The translations under genes and the position numbers were made by a program. DNA of 64,000 nt. Origin: Coix lacryma-jobi var. lacryma-jobi (Eukaryota > Streptophyta > Magnoliopsida > Poales > Poaceae). The notes beneath the pieces are model-generated. The model was not told the origin of the DNA. It worked only from the letters and a program-made list of their open reading frames with translations, and ran no database searches. The DNA lies in assembly GCA_009763385.1 (NCBI GenBank), contig CM019823.1, positions 25,821,668-25,885,667 on the forward strand, read 5' to 3'. Positions 22,621 through 34,804 of the stretch are shown piece after piece. Numbering within the stretch: the first letter of the stretch is position 1; every line of letters begins with the position of its first letter.

Positions 22621-24793
22621 TTAACTATTTGCCACTCTTAATCTAAAAATTAGGGTACCATTGAGAGATTTATAATTTTGCTAAATTAAAAATATATTAT
22701 CTTAACTCACATGGCATTGACTTATATGTGCTCTACATGTCAGTGAGATATCAATGACATATCTCTAACTTTATAAAATTATAATGACAATTTTCAAATT
22801 AAAAAATAGAGTGATTAGCTAACACGTTAAAAAATGGATGTTGTTGCATACAAATTTCTTCTTCTTTATTGATCATCTTCTACCTCCCGCACATGTCGGC
22901 CACTGCCCGGGGACTCCTAGCGCCCGTTGTGGCCTCCTTCTCCCCCACCCGATCGATCTCTGACGAGCCTCCCCGCCCTAAACCCAGCCCAATCGCCTCC
23001 CCAACCGCTAGGGCCTCTAAACCACATGGCGACCATCTCCACCGCTTGTCGGCCGGCCTCTTTCTATACCCGTCGGAGTTAGAGAAGATAAATAGGAGCT
23101 TGCCGAAACCCTAGAAGATAGAGGAGGAGGAGGGAGATCTACTTGGCATGGATCCACCGCCGTCGCCGCATGCCACCACACCACATTGATGAATTATCAT
23201 CTTTACTGTATATGTGATGAGCAATGCTACGGTACAACTTTCACTCCTAGGAGGTAGTAAACAAATCTGATCCATTGATTTTTTTTAGATTTTTGAATTA
23301 ACCATTTTATTTATCTACGAAAAGAAAAGGAAACACTATCATAACGGAGCCACGCCCCTTCTTTGCATGCACTCTCTTCCATTTTTTTCTTTCTGTGTCT
23401 CCTTATTACTTGTTTTCTGATTGCATCGTATTCGTTCTTTTCCTTTTTATAAAGCATAATACGTGTGTACGTTAATTGGGAAACTATACACGAGCATATA
23501 TGTGTACGTTAATTGGGCAACTATACACGGACATATACGTGTACGTTAATTGGGCAACTATACATATGCAGTATATATGTGTATAAAAACTAGGTAGTTT
23601 ATGTTAATTAGGAACAAAAAAACTAGATGGCTAAATTGAGCACCTATACGTATGTCACATAGTATATGTATAAAAATTAGGTATAAAGACTACAACACAA
23701 ATAGGTTTAAACATGTGTGACACGTATAAAGATCGGAGTATAATGTTATACAAATTAAAAGGTTTTACTATATTCAATAGATCATACAAGCATCCATTAG
23801 ATCTAAACAAAGATTTTTATATCTAACCTTTCCTTATTTATGATATTTTATAAATTTAAAAATAAAATAAATATATATATCATCTATTACCTTCTAAGAA
23901 GTAATAGATGATTTTAGCCCTCCAATCTAATTAAATGAATGGCTCACATTTATTTGAAGGTCTCCATAGCAAAAGATTTGTTAATCAGGTATAAACAAAA
24001 GATTTGCTAATCAGGTATAAACAAAAGATTTGTTGCATTCCTATTTTTATTGGACTTGAACTATTACGATTTGATTTCTTGGGAGCTTTGATGTTGATAT
24101 TTGGAATAAAAAATCAGCTATTCAAACTAATTTATGTACGCATGTGCATGTCACACTATAAATGCGTGTTCATAATAATTTTTGTGTATAAACCATTTAA
24201 CTTTGGTAAAAATTAAAACATGTTCAATATAATCAACTAGTTTTGAACTTAATGTGACCTATAACTTTAGCACCGATAATATACTAGTACTAGGAGAAAC
24301 AACCTGTTGTGGGAAAATGGTTTCGGTAAAATGACCGATGATTGTACTCTGATGAACAATAAGAATATATACAACTGACGGTTGTTTTTGTCAGTGACTC
24401 AAGACCGAAATTGTCTCTATCCATTGCCCTACCATGCGAAGGGCCTATACGGTTATAGATGTGAACTCGTAATTAGCACGTGCTAATTATGAGATTTACA
24501 ATAATTGATCATTAATTAATTATCCTAATTAATCTCAACACAACCAAGTAGCCTTGCAAAAGCTTCGTTGCAATAGCCTACCACAACGAAATGCCATTGT
24601 TGTATCCGGGTTTATCGCAACTAAAATATTTTGTGGCAACCCATGTAGAGCATTTGATTAATAGATCATTATTGCAAAAATAATTATAGCAAAATAGAAA
24701 CTGCATCATACACACCTATATTAAATCAATACATCATTGTTTCCGACAATCCTTTACAATAGTATGCACAATCATGAAACTATGTACCTAGTA
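22621..24793. other. Intergenic AT-rich DNA
   Basis: No supported gene. A short GC-richer patch at 22890-23180 has an open frame without recognisable features. Repeats inside are listed separately. Confidence 0.5.
23467..23577. repeat. 37-bp tandem repeat, three copies
   Basis: GTACGTTAATTGGG starts at 23467, 23504 and 23541, each followed by [CA]AACTATACA. The units differ at a few bases. Confidence 0.9.
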
Positions 24794-25050
24794 CTACCTC
24801 TATTCTTTTTTATAAGGCGTACACACATATCAAGATTTAAACTTCAAAAATCCTTGACCAATAATTTGACTAGTTTTTTTCAGATAGTAAAACACAAATT
24901 CGATATATTAGATTTTTAGTTAATTCCACTGTCTAATTATCATAAATTATAAGTTTAAGTATTATACAATAAAAATAAATAGATGATTAAAATATAATTT
25001 AAAATGTCGTGTCATGTCAAACTATGTCTTATAAAAAAGAACAGAGGGAA
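24794..25050. mobile_element. Stowaway-type MITE, 257 bp
   Basis: The left end CTACCTCTATTCTTTTTTATAAG and the right end CTTATAAAAAAGAACAGAGGGAA are inverted repeats, flanked by TA on both sides (24792-24793 and 25051-25052). These are the Stowaway (Tc1/mariner-type) terminal sequence and target duplication. The element has no coding capacity. Confidence 0.88.
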
Positions 25051-25086
25051 TACAAAATGATTTAGAATAGAAAGGCTTTCTTGGTA

Positions 25087-25346
25087 CTTGCTCAATTTCT
25101 ATTTATAAGTTATTCCAAGAATCTCGGAGAGTCAAAGTATTTTAAGTTTGATCAAAATTTATAGAGAGAAATGTAAAGATTTATGATATCAAATAGGTAT
25201 ACTATAAAAATATAGCTAATTAAGAATCAATAATAGTTAGTTAGTATCATAAATGCTATTATCTTTATTATATAAATTTGGTCAAACATAAATTTTTTTA
25301 ACTCTCCAAGATTTTTGGAATGACTTATGATTTGAGATGGAGGGAG
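25087..25346. mobile_element. Second Stowaway-type MITE, 260 bp
   Basis: The right end GACTTATGATTTGAGATGGAGGGAG pairs with a more diverged left end starting CTTGCTCAATTTCTATTTATAAG, with TA on each side (25085-25086 and 25347-25348). It lies only 36 bp from the preceding Stowaway element and belongs to another subfamily. Confidence 0.8.
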
Positions 25347-26239
25347 TACCTATTATTGCTGGTGGGCAAACAAGCAATTATAAACCATTGGCTATCTCTA
25401 TGCTAAATGATCAATTTCGGGGAAAAAATCATTTATATCTTGCTATAGTGTGGCTTGTAATTCTAACTCCCTTTCTTGTTTTTTTTTAATTTCATAGTTA
25501 GGTGATTTTTATGTTTTTTCTCGCTATTTAGTTTTGCCTGAGAGAGAGAGAGAGAGATATTTTTTAGGAGGCGTCAATAGCAATATAGAGGTATTTTACA
25601 GTGGAAAATATTATTATTAATGAATGATTTTCTATATGTTTCTTTGAAATAGGCTTGAAGTTGTTATTAATTCAAGGCCTTGATCGCACTAAAATATGAC
25701 ATGTGAAATTTATGACGATGCGTTTTGCTAGATTTTTTTAATTTCATTAGCGATATCCATTAATCCAGGGTGGAGAGTGATGGTGTGTTGCTGGAGAGTA
25801 GTGGTGTTTAATGCGTGGGCACATGGATATATGCATATCATATTCCTTTTTCCATTCACATGATCCAAATGTCACCTAAAGTCTTCTCGAGTGGCTAAAT
25901 CCAACGGCAGGACTTATAATTTGGCAAATCAACTGAAATGATTAATTTATTATGAGAGAAAAATATAATTTTATAGTTGATTTATAAAAATTAAAATTAG
26001 CTTACAGCAATGAACCGAACCTGATATATTTAGTGATAGATGAAGAATCGATGCATAACTAAACTCTACTCTTGGGGAAGAGTTGAACCTAAAATAAAAA
26101 TTGGCTATTACTTAGTACTTTTGTGATTGTGGAGAAAAGTAGAGAAGAAATCAAACCACCATCCGAAGAAGAATTATGAAACAAGTATTTTCGTGATTGT
26201 GAAGAAAATTGTAGAAGAAATCAAACCACCACAAGTATT
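25347..26239. other. Intergenic AT-rich DNA
   Basis: No supported gene. A short (GA)n run lies at about 25541-25557. The duplicated segment ACAAGTATTTTCGTGATTGT / AAATCAAACCACC near 26150-26240 is a small local repeat. Confidence 0.5.
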
Positions 26240-26800
26240 TTGTACTTTCGCTGGTGGTCGGTGGATAAGCAGGCGGAAGCGTCCCCTGTCAAAAAGGTTG
26301 TCTGCCTCAGAAATTCTCCAGCGCCGCCGCTTGCATCTGCGCTCGTAGGCCGCCGCCCGCACCCTCGCTGGTTCGTCGCCCGGTGCTCCCCGCGCTCGTC
26401 CGCACCGCCGCTCGCCCACCCCGCTCGCCCGCACCGCCGCTCGCCGCACCGAGCTCCCCCGCAGTCGCTCGCGGTGAGAATCAGGGAGAAAGAAGACGCG
26501 AGTGACAAGAATCGCTGGATTGGAAGGCCCGCCCATCTAGTCTTGGGTGGATACGATTCCAATCCATATCTTTGGGTGTTCTCGGCTTTGGGCGCCACCG
26601 CCGCATCGGTCGCCAGCGGCCAGGCACGATGTGCCACCTGTAAATCGCCATTGCGCCCATCGTCATCTGCGGGCGGCGCGAAGCGCCTCTAAGTCTCCTG
26701 CTCTGACTGGCGCTGCATCGTCTACCAGAGCATTCGTCACCGCTGCGGCCTCCAATCTAAGACGTTGTTGACAAGTCTTCCGCGTCTTCGTCGAGGTACG
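26240..26800 (+). other. GC-rich block, possible leader exon of the CCHC gene
   Basis: An abrupt GC-rich block in AT-rich surroundings, typical of first exons of grass genes. It has an open frame of 150 codons (26240-26692) without a recognisable domain and a possible splice donor (CGAG|GTACGTCG) near 26795. The next supported plus-strand host exon is the CCHC coding region at 45.9 kb, and everything between 27102 and 45197 is inserted DNA. I infer that this block could be its noncoding first exon; this is not proven. It could instead be an unrelated promoter or gene fragment. Confidence 0.3.
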
Positions 26801-27101
26801 TCGATTCCCTGGCTCAACATCATCCGGCTTGAAATCCCCTGTCTCCTGTTTGCTGATTTGCGTCATTCGTAATGGTAGGACATATAGGAAGAACTAGAAG
26901 AGAGAACGATGAAACAAATAGAGATGATCTTGCATGTTTGCATGTTGGCTATAGATATGCCTGTTGGCCCTAAAGCTGACATGCTGAAACTATTGAGCTG
27001 TGCCATCCATTTATTACTCTTGTTGTCACTGAAGCACCACCAATGTTTCTTTGCTAGTCATCATTTTTAACTGTCATGAAGTTTCTTTGCTGGACATCAT
27101 T

Positions 27102-28565
27102 TTTTTTACCGAGGGAAACCCTGCTTTTACAAAGCAAACGTTTTTACAAGATGAAAGGGAAAAAAAAAGAGAGAAACCAGCTGGGAACACCAGCGACCAA
27201 AAGTTTCAGCATCACCGCTAAGGAAACCAGGAGCCGCGCAGGGTCAGAGCAACTAGAACCAAAACTTCTCCAACCTCCAAATTGGTTCTGTTGCCAAAAC
27301 TCTACCAGCCAAGCCCTCATTTTCAGGATCTTGTCATCCAAAAACCTGACATCGCCCTACTTCAAGAGAACGCGCCATTTCTGTATAAACGAAAAAAATT
27401 TATGGAAAACTTAGTTAGAAGATCTTGAAAACCTTTTCTCTATTCCCATGTTATTCCTGACATTCCAAAGACCCCAGAGCACAATAACAAAAATGAAAAT
27501 CTTTATATGGTAATCTTCTCCTAAAGGAATCCAAAACTCTAAAACATTCTGTAAACTTTGAGGAGCTCTATCCAGCCCAGAGCCTCCTTAAAAGAAAACC
27601 AGATAAACTATGGGGGTGTTTGGATCAGGGAGCTAATAATTAGCTCATGTTTTTGGATACCAATTAGGAAGCTTAAATGTGGGCTAATTCTACGCTAATA
27701 AAAGCTAATGAGGGCTAATTGGTGGTTATAGTCCATTAGCTCTCATTAGCTCATGTTTAATCTATTTTCTTAAGGTGGGCTAATGTTTACCTTTGGGATC
27801 CAAACAGGCCCTATAGCAATTTGGCATTGAAAGAAGATACGGTCTACTCTAACACCCCACATAGACAGCAATTCCTGTTTCCCCTCCACTCTCTTTTTCC
27901 TAAATTCTCCCCGGTTTGAAAACTATCCTGTGTCATCAACCGAAAAAGACCTTCAATTTCGGTAGTTTGCTCTTCCACATCTTTTGCATCCTTGTATTAA
28001 TGACCCCCCTAAAACAGAATCTTCTATACATGGATCTGGTGGAATATTTCCCAGAATTTTCCAAGACCCAGGAAAAAAAGTCTGAGTCTTCATTAAGATG
28101 GCAATCCTCCAGTAAATCCATCAACCTCTCCCACTCCCTCATATCAGTCTCTCCCAGTGCGCTCCTAAACTCTAATTTTTAGCCATCTCCAACCCAAGTC
28201 ACTGACAAGACATAACCTGTTACCGCAGAGATTATATAGAGAAACAAACTCCAACTTCAAAGGGATATGCCCCAACCACACATCCTCCCAAAACAAAGTA
28301 TTTTCTCCATTATTCACAGAAACAATGCAACCCCATTTCAAAAAAATCTCTGCTTTTAACCACCCCCTTCCAGAATTGTGACCCCACAGATTTATTGTAT
28401 TGGGTGAAGGGTTTTCTCTTAAGGTACTTCTTCTTAAGAAGCTAATAGCAAACATCTTTGTCTTCAGCTTTTAGCATCCTCCGGCCCCATTTACCTATTA
28501 GAGCATCATTCATAATTCTAGTGTTCATTATTCCCGAACCCCCAAAGTTTTTAGGCAGACATAAG
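27102..28565 (-). mobile_element. 5'-truncated LINE, 3' portion
   Basis: On the minus strand the sequence encodes the C-terminal part of a non-LTR reverse-transcriptase ORF. It has LCLPKNFGGSG and IGKWGRRML (about 28550-28470), FWEDVWLG (about 28300), FFSWVLENSGKYSTRSMYRR (about 28070) and a degraded zf-RVT-like region down to about 27400. Its 3' end is an A-tract (T's on plus) at 27102. Frameshifts are present. TGCTGGACATCATT (27088-27101) and TGCTGGACACCATT (45198-45211) are a 14-bp target duplication. The 5' piece is at 45120-45197. Confidence 0.88.
27612..27811. mobile_element. 200-bp MITE inside the LINE
   Basis: The ends GGGGGTGTTTGGATC and GGATCCAAACAGGCCC are inverted repeats, with TAT on both sides. 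It interrupts the LINE C-terminal coding region. The superfamily is uncertain. Confidence 0.75.
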
Positions 28566-28682
28566 TGAAGGAGAATATAATTGGTGGAATATTCGATGTA
28601 TTGCATTGGACCTATATAGGGTACATAGGACTAACACCCCATGTGGGTAGATAATGTGGTACTATTCCTATTTACTCTAACA
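28566..28682 (-). repeat. 3' LTR of element A, 117 bp
   Basis: TG...CA on the minus strand, next to a purine tract. It holds one copy of the unit that is duplicated in the 5' LTR. Confidence 0.85.
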
Positions 28683-30154
28683 TCCCCCTGCAGTCACAGT
28701 CGGAGCACTGCAGACGCTGAGACTCAAGAAGAAGCTGACAAGCTAATATCCTCCCGCAGTCATATCAATTGATGCGCGTGTATGCTTTGGCTAGAGAAGA
28801 AGCCGATGAGTTCTCATGCAAGGCGATAGCCCTTTGTGTCAATGTCGAGGTAGCCGAGCGTGAGGGTGCAATAGCCGTGGTCGAAGAAACCGTGTTGAAG
28901 ATGGCCGAGGTCGACGTAGTTGTGGTCGGGTTGCCGTGTCGATGGAGCTGTAGGCGCACAAGGAGCGCCATGGTGATGACGGAGACGCGTCGAGGTAGTC
29001 GTCGTGGAAGGGAGCGATGCCGAGGTCGACGCAGTCAGGGCCGTCGTGGACGTAGAACAAAAGGTGACGACACAATCGAGGCAAACGGGGTGGGAATGAG
29101 AGGGTCGATGCCGAAGTCGATGCAGTCAAGCCGCCTGAGCGCCGAGGTGTGGCTTGATTTGGCAGACCCAACAACATGTCGGGGATGAAATCACACGTCG
29201 GTGTTGCCAATACCGGGCGCACAAGTGAGGGGGCCCCAATCACGACTATGCTGACGACGTTGTTGTGCTGGACGATGAAGCAGTGTGGTAGTGGACACAT
29301 CGGCGAGCAACGCTCAACGACGACGCTAGAGGGGCGACCGGCGAGCAGGGCTCAACGACGGCGCGGGCAGCGACAACTCAATGACGAAGACCTAATCAAC
29401 AAGACGAAGACCTTGTGCAGACAAATAGTGTAGCAATGTGCAACACGGTCGTTAGTGCACAGGGGACGACGATGTAGATGCAATGGCGAAGCGGACACAC
29501 GGCAGAGGTTCTATGGCCCGACGAGGCGACACAACAGCAGGCCAGCATCCCTATTGCTCGGAGAAGATGCACGCAGTACTCAGCGATGGTGTCGATGAAG
29601 TCGATGCCAAAGCCGGTGTAGGTACGCGCAAGGTCGACAGACGATGGGCGACTCAATCCCGACCAGTGATGGGGCGAACCAAAAAGATACAACAACAGGG
29701 GATTGGGTGTACCCAGCAAGACAACACGGCGGCGGCGCGACCCGATCGGGTGTTGCGGGGTCGAAAGCATCAACACAGATCGACGTGGTGGAGATGGGTA
29801 GATTCGCCCGTCAGCAGCGACACACCAAATCCGGCTGCCTCCTTTGCAGCTCAGGGTCGGGGCGTCAGCGAGCCTGGCCGCCACCACGGCGGCACAGGAT
29901 GGGACGAGATCCATATGCCTCCATGCTACGAAGATTCAGAATGTGTTGACGACGACAACCCAGCAACCCCGAGGCGGCGGTGGCCTGACAATGACGAGAG
30001 GGACATCCTGATCTGTTGCACGACGACGACGATGGCGGCTGGATCAATAGGAACGGACGCCTAAACAGGAGCACTGCCCCGGGCGGAGATCGCCCTCTCT
30101 CCGGGGGCGCGCAGTGTGGAAGCGCCAGCGGCTAGGGTTAGGATCTGAACCTAG
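28683..30154 (-). other. Interior of element A, no recognisable protein
   Basis: CG-rich sequence with many GACGACG-type words. Open frames occur on both strands (for example 28839-29300 and 29396-29914 on minus), but none shows a retroviral domain. It is treated as noncoding. Confidence 0.6.
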
Positions 30155-30167
30155 GCGTATGATACCA
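30155..30167 (-). other. Primer-binding site of element A
   Basis: The minus strand reads TGGTATCATACGC directly after the LTR end, the start of the common initiator-tRNA-Met-complementary site TGGTATCAGAGC. Confidence 0.75.
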
Positions 30168-30255
30168 TGAAGGAGAATGTAATTGGTGGAATATTCAATG
30201 TATTGCATTGGGCCTCGTCCTCATCGACTGATTATATAATTGGTGGAATATTCAA
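30168..30255 (-). repeat. 5' LTR of element A, inner piece
   Basis: It matches the 3' LTR from TGAAGGAGAATGTAATTGG on and contains a second copy of the TTGGTGGAATATTCAA unit, where it is interrupted at 30255/30256. It continues at 34382. Confidence 0.8.
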
Positions 30256-33200
30256 CTAGTGATTTACGCGCGCCCATGCGCGCGAGTCATGGCCACGATT
30301 CTATGAGGCATAGAATGGAATAACATCGATAAAGAACAAATATATTATATAATACATAGATCCAAATATTACTTACAGCTTACATACTACACCAGGACCT
30401 TAACTATACGTGATTTTACATAAAACAATATTGGGATAGAGCACCAAGGAGGCATAGGCTTTGAGATGGCACAATACAACAATACTTCACATAGCAAAAG
30501 TCACAGCAGCACTTGATTAGATATAGGTCTTAAGGGAAAGTGGTACCAACTTCTGAAATTCCTGTGATCTTTACGCCATTAATAAAGTTTCCAGCTTCGA
30601 TCCATCTCAAAGCTGCAGGATAGGGAGCAATATGTTTAAATCACCAAAATAAAGATCAACGCATGTACGTCAGTGCAAGCAAGGTCGAAGAACTTTGTAG
30701 ATGCAGTCAGTGTGCAACCTCTGAACAGGAAATGAGGTTCCTGGGAGGAAATTAGCAATAGACAGAAATGACGAGCAACACAGCAACTGTTGCAAGTTGC
30801 ATTCAATGGATTTGCTTGATAGGGACCTCACTATCACTGATCATCTAGAAAGAGAGGAATAAATGGCAAAAGAAAAGTATGTCATTGCTTTCTTTCCTGA
30901 GCACCAAAAGAACAATTTACTGAAGCAAGGGTCAATGCACATTTGTGTACAGGATATTTATGGACTAAAATATATATTTTCTTTTGTGTACCTAAACTTG
31001 ATTGACTAAGGACCAGATGTAATTCATCTTTAGTATAGAATGAGAGGCATTTTAGTAACATACATAAAACTGAAATAAACAACATAGGAATTCAGTAATA
31101 AAACTGAAACAAACATCTTTACGATGTATAGAGCAGAGCCAGTTGTCTAATTAGGTAAGTCACTGCAAAGGAACTGCAACAGAATATTAGAGGTCAAACA
31201 AGATAGCTGAGATGTTTTGAAGTGAATAGGGAGTTGTCTAACGCCCTTGGCTAGGCAATATGACAAACACATGGCACGTGCTTGGGGAGCAGGCTCTCTC
31301 ACTGCAGCATAAACATCAATTATAGTGTTATATAATATAGACTAATTTGGTAATTTTATTGGCAGGTAGGAAATATTTCTGAAATAAATTTTATATATGC
31401 TTCTACAAGAATTAGGTAAAAGCAAAGCATTAGTACTAACTTACTCATCAGACGGCATACAGGCTGAATAGTAACAATGATGGTAAACAAGACAAAATAA
31501 CATACTGAATCAGCCTTGCAGATAGATACCACGACATATATCCAGCTTCACTGGTTGAGAGAAAGTCGTTAGGCTACAGAAGATGATCAAAAAGGAAATT
31601 TATCACAATTTTGACACTGGTCAGACTAATGATGCCTACTTCAGCTTGCTCTGAATAGAAAAAAGATGGCTGCTTCTGCTTTTGTTATAAGATGAATGAC
31701 GAAATAACTACACCAATTGTCAAGGACCAAATAAGATCATTATCAAGAGCACTACTCAACATAAGATCAGGCATGGCAACACTTGGATTACCTACGAAAT
31801 CTCTATCATACAAAGCATAAAGTATTGACATGCAAGTTAGCAGCTGAAAATCTTAGGCAACACCTGATGACATTCCAAATGCTTCATAATTCATGAAATG
31901 TTAACTTTGAGCTAGAAACCTGAGCAAAATAAAAATGGATCAGAGCAAAAGTTGAAAGATTATATACAGAGGATGCATATTTGGTAGCACCTTTTCAATT
32001 ACTCTACAATTCTATATGGACACCTTAAGCTAATTAAGTAAAAGCAGAAGGCAGCATCAAAACGCAAAGAAGCACACAACCTTCATTTCAAGATTTTCAC
32101 TTTGCTACTAAGAAACCTACCCTATTTTCAAAAGTTAGACCTGATTTTGCTTTAGCCGAAAACTACAAAAAAAATAGTCATAGAGCTATCAAATAAGAAG
32201 AATAGCAACTAATTGTTTTTATCTAGAATGAGAGTTTTAGTAACCTGCACATTCTATCATAAGGGGCCTCATCAGTCTATTCTTATCACTGCACAAGGAA
32301 CAAAAACACCTTTCAGTTTATTCTTGAGCTAATTAAGTATAATAACCAAGAGGTATAAGACAAACTTACCAATGCAATAACTGGAGAGAACCAATCACCT
32401 TCATTTAGAATTTTTACTCAACCACTGGGAAACCCCCACTATCATCTTGGTTTTCAAAAGTCAGAACCTGAATTTGCTTTAGTCTCCAAAGAACAAAAGA
32501 TGTGATAGATCAACAGATTAATTTCAATACCATAATAGAAACTTTGTAGTGTAGCTACAAAAATGTATTTGTTACATGTATTGGCAACATCTTGGTTAGC
32601 AAAGGAACTGCTAAACCCCATTTTTCTTCAATCTGCATAGCAGAGACACATCAATTAATAAGTTGAGCTAACAAAAAAGTTTAACCAAATAGCAGAGAGC
32701 AGTTTTTAGTTATAGTTTGGAGCATCCATTTTTTGACTGGTGGAATTCAAACAATGTGGGAGCTACAATAAAAAAATGGTGATTCTTCTAGAATCAAACT
32801 CCCTATATCATTAGACTCCCATAATTAATTTTAAGATTTTTCAAGCGTGTATTCTATCATATTTTACTCTTTCCAATATATATACCCAGAAAATGGATGT
32901 TGTTTCGATATTTGAATAGAACATTTAGAAGTAACTTTGACACTCAAATTGTACTACCCAGCAAGGGCAATGTAGCTCATTTCCCTAGTTGTTTCTTCTT
33001 AAACTGCAAAGAAGTAGTGATTGTGTAACACACTGAGTGAAATTTTTTAGAGTAGAGAATCTACGTAGTGTTTTGCAAGAATTAGAAAAAAAACATAGAG
33101 GCACTAACCAAGCCTAATGTCGTAGGGTGAGCACACACCAGAACATAGAGCTATATTTAACTCAGTTAGCTAACAATATCAGCAGTGTCTATAGCAAATT

Positions 33201-34381
33201 GCATATTTCAGTTCGAAATTCCTTAAAAAATATACATATTATTTTGTCCTTGTTCATGCAGAATTTTAACACATTCATATATATATATATATATAACATA
33301 ATGGATTATTTGCATTTTGCACTAACATCTACTCGTTGGAGTCTACTATTTCCTTGAAATTAGATCAGCATAGCATGCATCTTGCTCCCAAGAGACGTAA
33401 AACAAATTGCCCAACCAAGCATCTCAATTGAGAAGATGTTGGACAAAAAAATCACCCAGGAAAATAACACACGCCAGTCCACAACCACATCGCCCACCTA
33501 GCCTGTCCTGGCACCGCTGTCCATGCCTCCCAAGCTTCATGATTGGCGTGCTTTACAAAGACTTGGTGGGTAAATAGCTGATTCCGGCCATGGAGGCCCT
33601 GTAACCGATTGTGGAGAACCCAAATCGACCCCAGCAAAGATGACTGACAAGTACAGATCGACGCTAGACCCGGGACCAGTGAGGGAAAAGAGAGGAGGAA
33701 TAGGAGAGAGGCAACCTTCTCCTTGGTCTGCTCGCGCCGGAGTCATCGCTCGCTGGGGGTCATGCCTGAGCTGCCGCGTGGAGCTTGCCCACGCCCAGAC
33801 GCCACCGCGTTGGGATGGCGTCGGCAGCCTCTACGCCAGCGGCCTCGGGGTCGAGACTTGTCCGCGCCCAGACGCCACCGCGTCGGGGCGTCAGCAGCCT
33901 CCGCGTCGGCGGCCTCGGGGCTGAGAGTTGCCCTTGCCGGGGGGCACACTCGCCCAACACCACCGGCCGAGGGGTGCACTCGCCCCTCAAGCCGGTCGTG
34001 CGGGCGCACCAAAAGCCCACTTCCACCGCACCTCTGCGCCTGCGCCACCATGAGGAGAGGGAGAGAGGATAGGGGAGCGCCGGGGCGAGGTGGGGGGGGG
34101 GGAGGGAGGGAGGGCGCCGCCACAACGTCGTACCAGGGTGGCACGCCCGCCCCGCGCCGCTGCGCCGCCGCCGCCACGAGGAGAGGGAGCGGGAGATAGC
34201 AGTAGAGGTAGAAAAGAGCCGATCTAGGGTTTGGAACAGAGGGGAGTGGTATATATTTGGTATGGGTGGCATCTGAAGGAGAGAGCTGCTCCATCGATCT
34301 ACAATCGAACGAGCCCAATTTTTTTTGCTACCGTGGCCAACCTGTGGTGCCTTCCTGGCCAAACGGTATAATACTCTTAAA
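30256..34381 (-). mobile_element. Helitron-like insertion, about 4.1 kb, non-autonomous
   Basis: On the minus strand the insert ends with a hairpin (GCGCGCATGGGCGCGC) 10-11 bases before CACTAG, followed by host T. A 3' hairpin plus CTRR and insertion between A and T without target duplication are Helitron marks. The host LTR reads continuously across the insertion (ACA before, TTGAATATTCC after). The 5' end begins TTTAAGAGTATTATACC, not the usual TC. No Rep or helicase was found, so it would be non-autonomous. The interior is AT-rich with a GC-rich block at 33650-34250 that resembles a promoter and 5' leader, possibly captured host DNA. Confidence 0.65.
33792..33935. repeat. 73-bp direct repeat in the Helitron-like insert
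   Basis: CGCCCAGACGCCACCGCGT starts at 33792 and again at 33865, with diverged remainders. It lies within the GC-rich block. Confidence 0.8.
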
Positions 34382-34479
34382 TGTATTGCATTGGGTCTCA
34401 TTGGCGGATTATATAGGGTACATAAGACTAATACCCCACGTGGGTTGACAATGTGACACTATTCTTATTTATTCTAACA
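34382..34479 (-). repeat. 5' LTR of element A, outer piece
   Basis: The minus strand begins TGTTAGAATAAATAAG at 34479 and runs to CCAATGCAATACA at 34382, where the Helitron-like insert begins. It matches the 3' LTR at 28566-28682. Confidence 0.8.
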
Positions 34480-34558
34480 TGAGTTGCATGCACCAACTAA
34501 TCTAACCTAAAAGCTTAAGCTGATGGGAAGAGGTGGACAATTCACTTATACTCCAACA
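34480..34558 (-). repeat. 3' LTR of element B
   Basis: The minus strand starts TGTTGGAGTATAAGTGAATT and ends GCATGCAACTCA, with a purine tract adjacent at 34559-34567. Confidence 0.8.
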
Positions 34559-34770
34559 TTCCCCCTCACGTGGAGGCTCCCTCAAGCCTCAGACGTGGAA
34601 TAGGAGCAGACAACAATTATTTTATTTAATTGTGTCTACCACGATTCGAACTCGACCTCTGGGCAAAGTTCAGCTAGGCACCAGGCGGAATCGAGGCGCT
34701 GACCCATTGCCTAGCGCCTAAGTCGGGAGTACTCGTCCTAGGCGCTCCTAGGCGTTTTGGCAATATAGCC

Positions 34771-34804
<34 letters not shown>

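Larger units (their letters stand above)
28566..34479 (-). mobile_element. Element A: small non-autonomous LTR retrotransposon, split by a Helitron-like insert
   Basis: Minus-strand element with a 3' LTR at 28566-28682 (TGTTAGAGTAAATAG...CTCCTTCA), a purine tract GCAGGGGGA beside it, an interior of about 1.47 kb, a primer-binding site TGGTATCAT at 30155-30167, and a 5' LTR at 30168-30255 plus 34382-34479. The target duplication is ATAAG at 28561-28565; its partner is at 45115-45119 because element B lies on the outer side. The interior has scattered GC-rich frames but no gag or pol motif. It depended on other elements for movement. Confidence 0.8.

Noticed and set aside
26240..26692. 150-codon open frame as a protein gene
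   Set aside because: Composition-driven arginine/proline/alanine-rich frame without a domain, with other long frames on both strands of the same block.
28769..30064. Plus- and minus-strand open frames inside element A
   Set aside because: No gag, pol or other recognisable motif; they arise from GAC/CGA-rich repeats.
30256..34381. Insert as an LTR retrotransposon or hAT element
   Set aside because: No LTRs, no terminal inverted repeats and no target duplication; only the 3' hairpin plus CTAG pattern fits.
33723..34401. Overlapping GC-rich frames as a gene inside the Helitron-like insert
   Set aside because: Frames on both strands, internal 73-bp duplication and low complexity. At most it is a captured promoter or leader.
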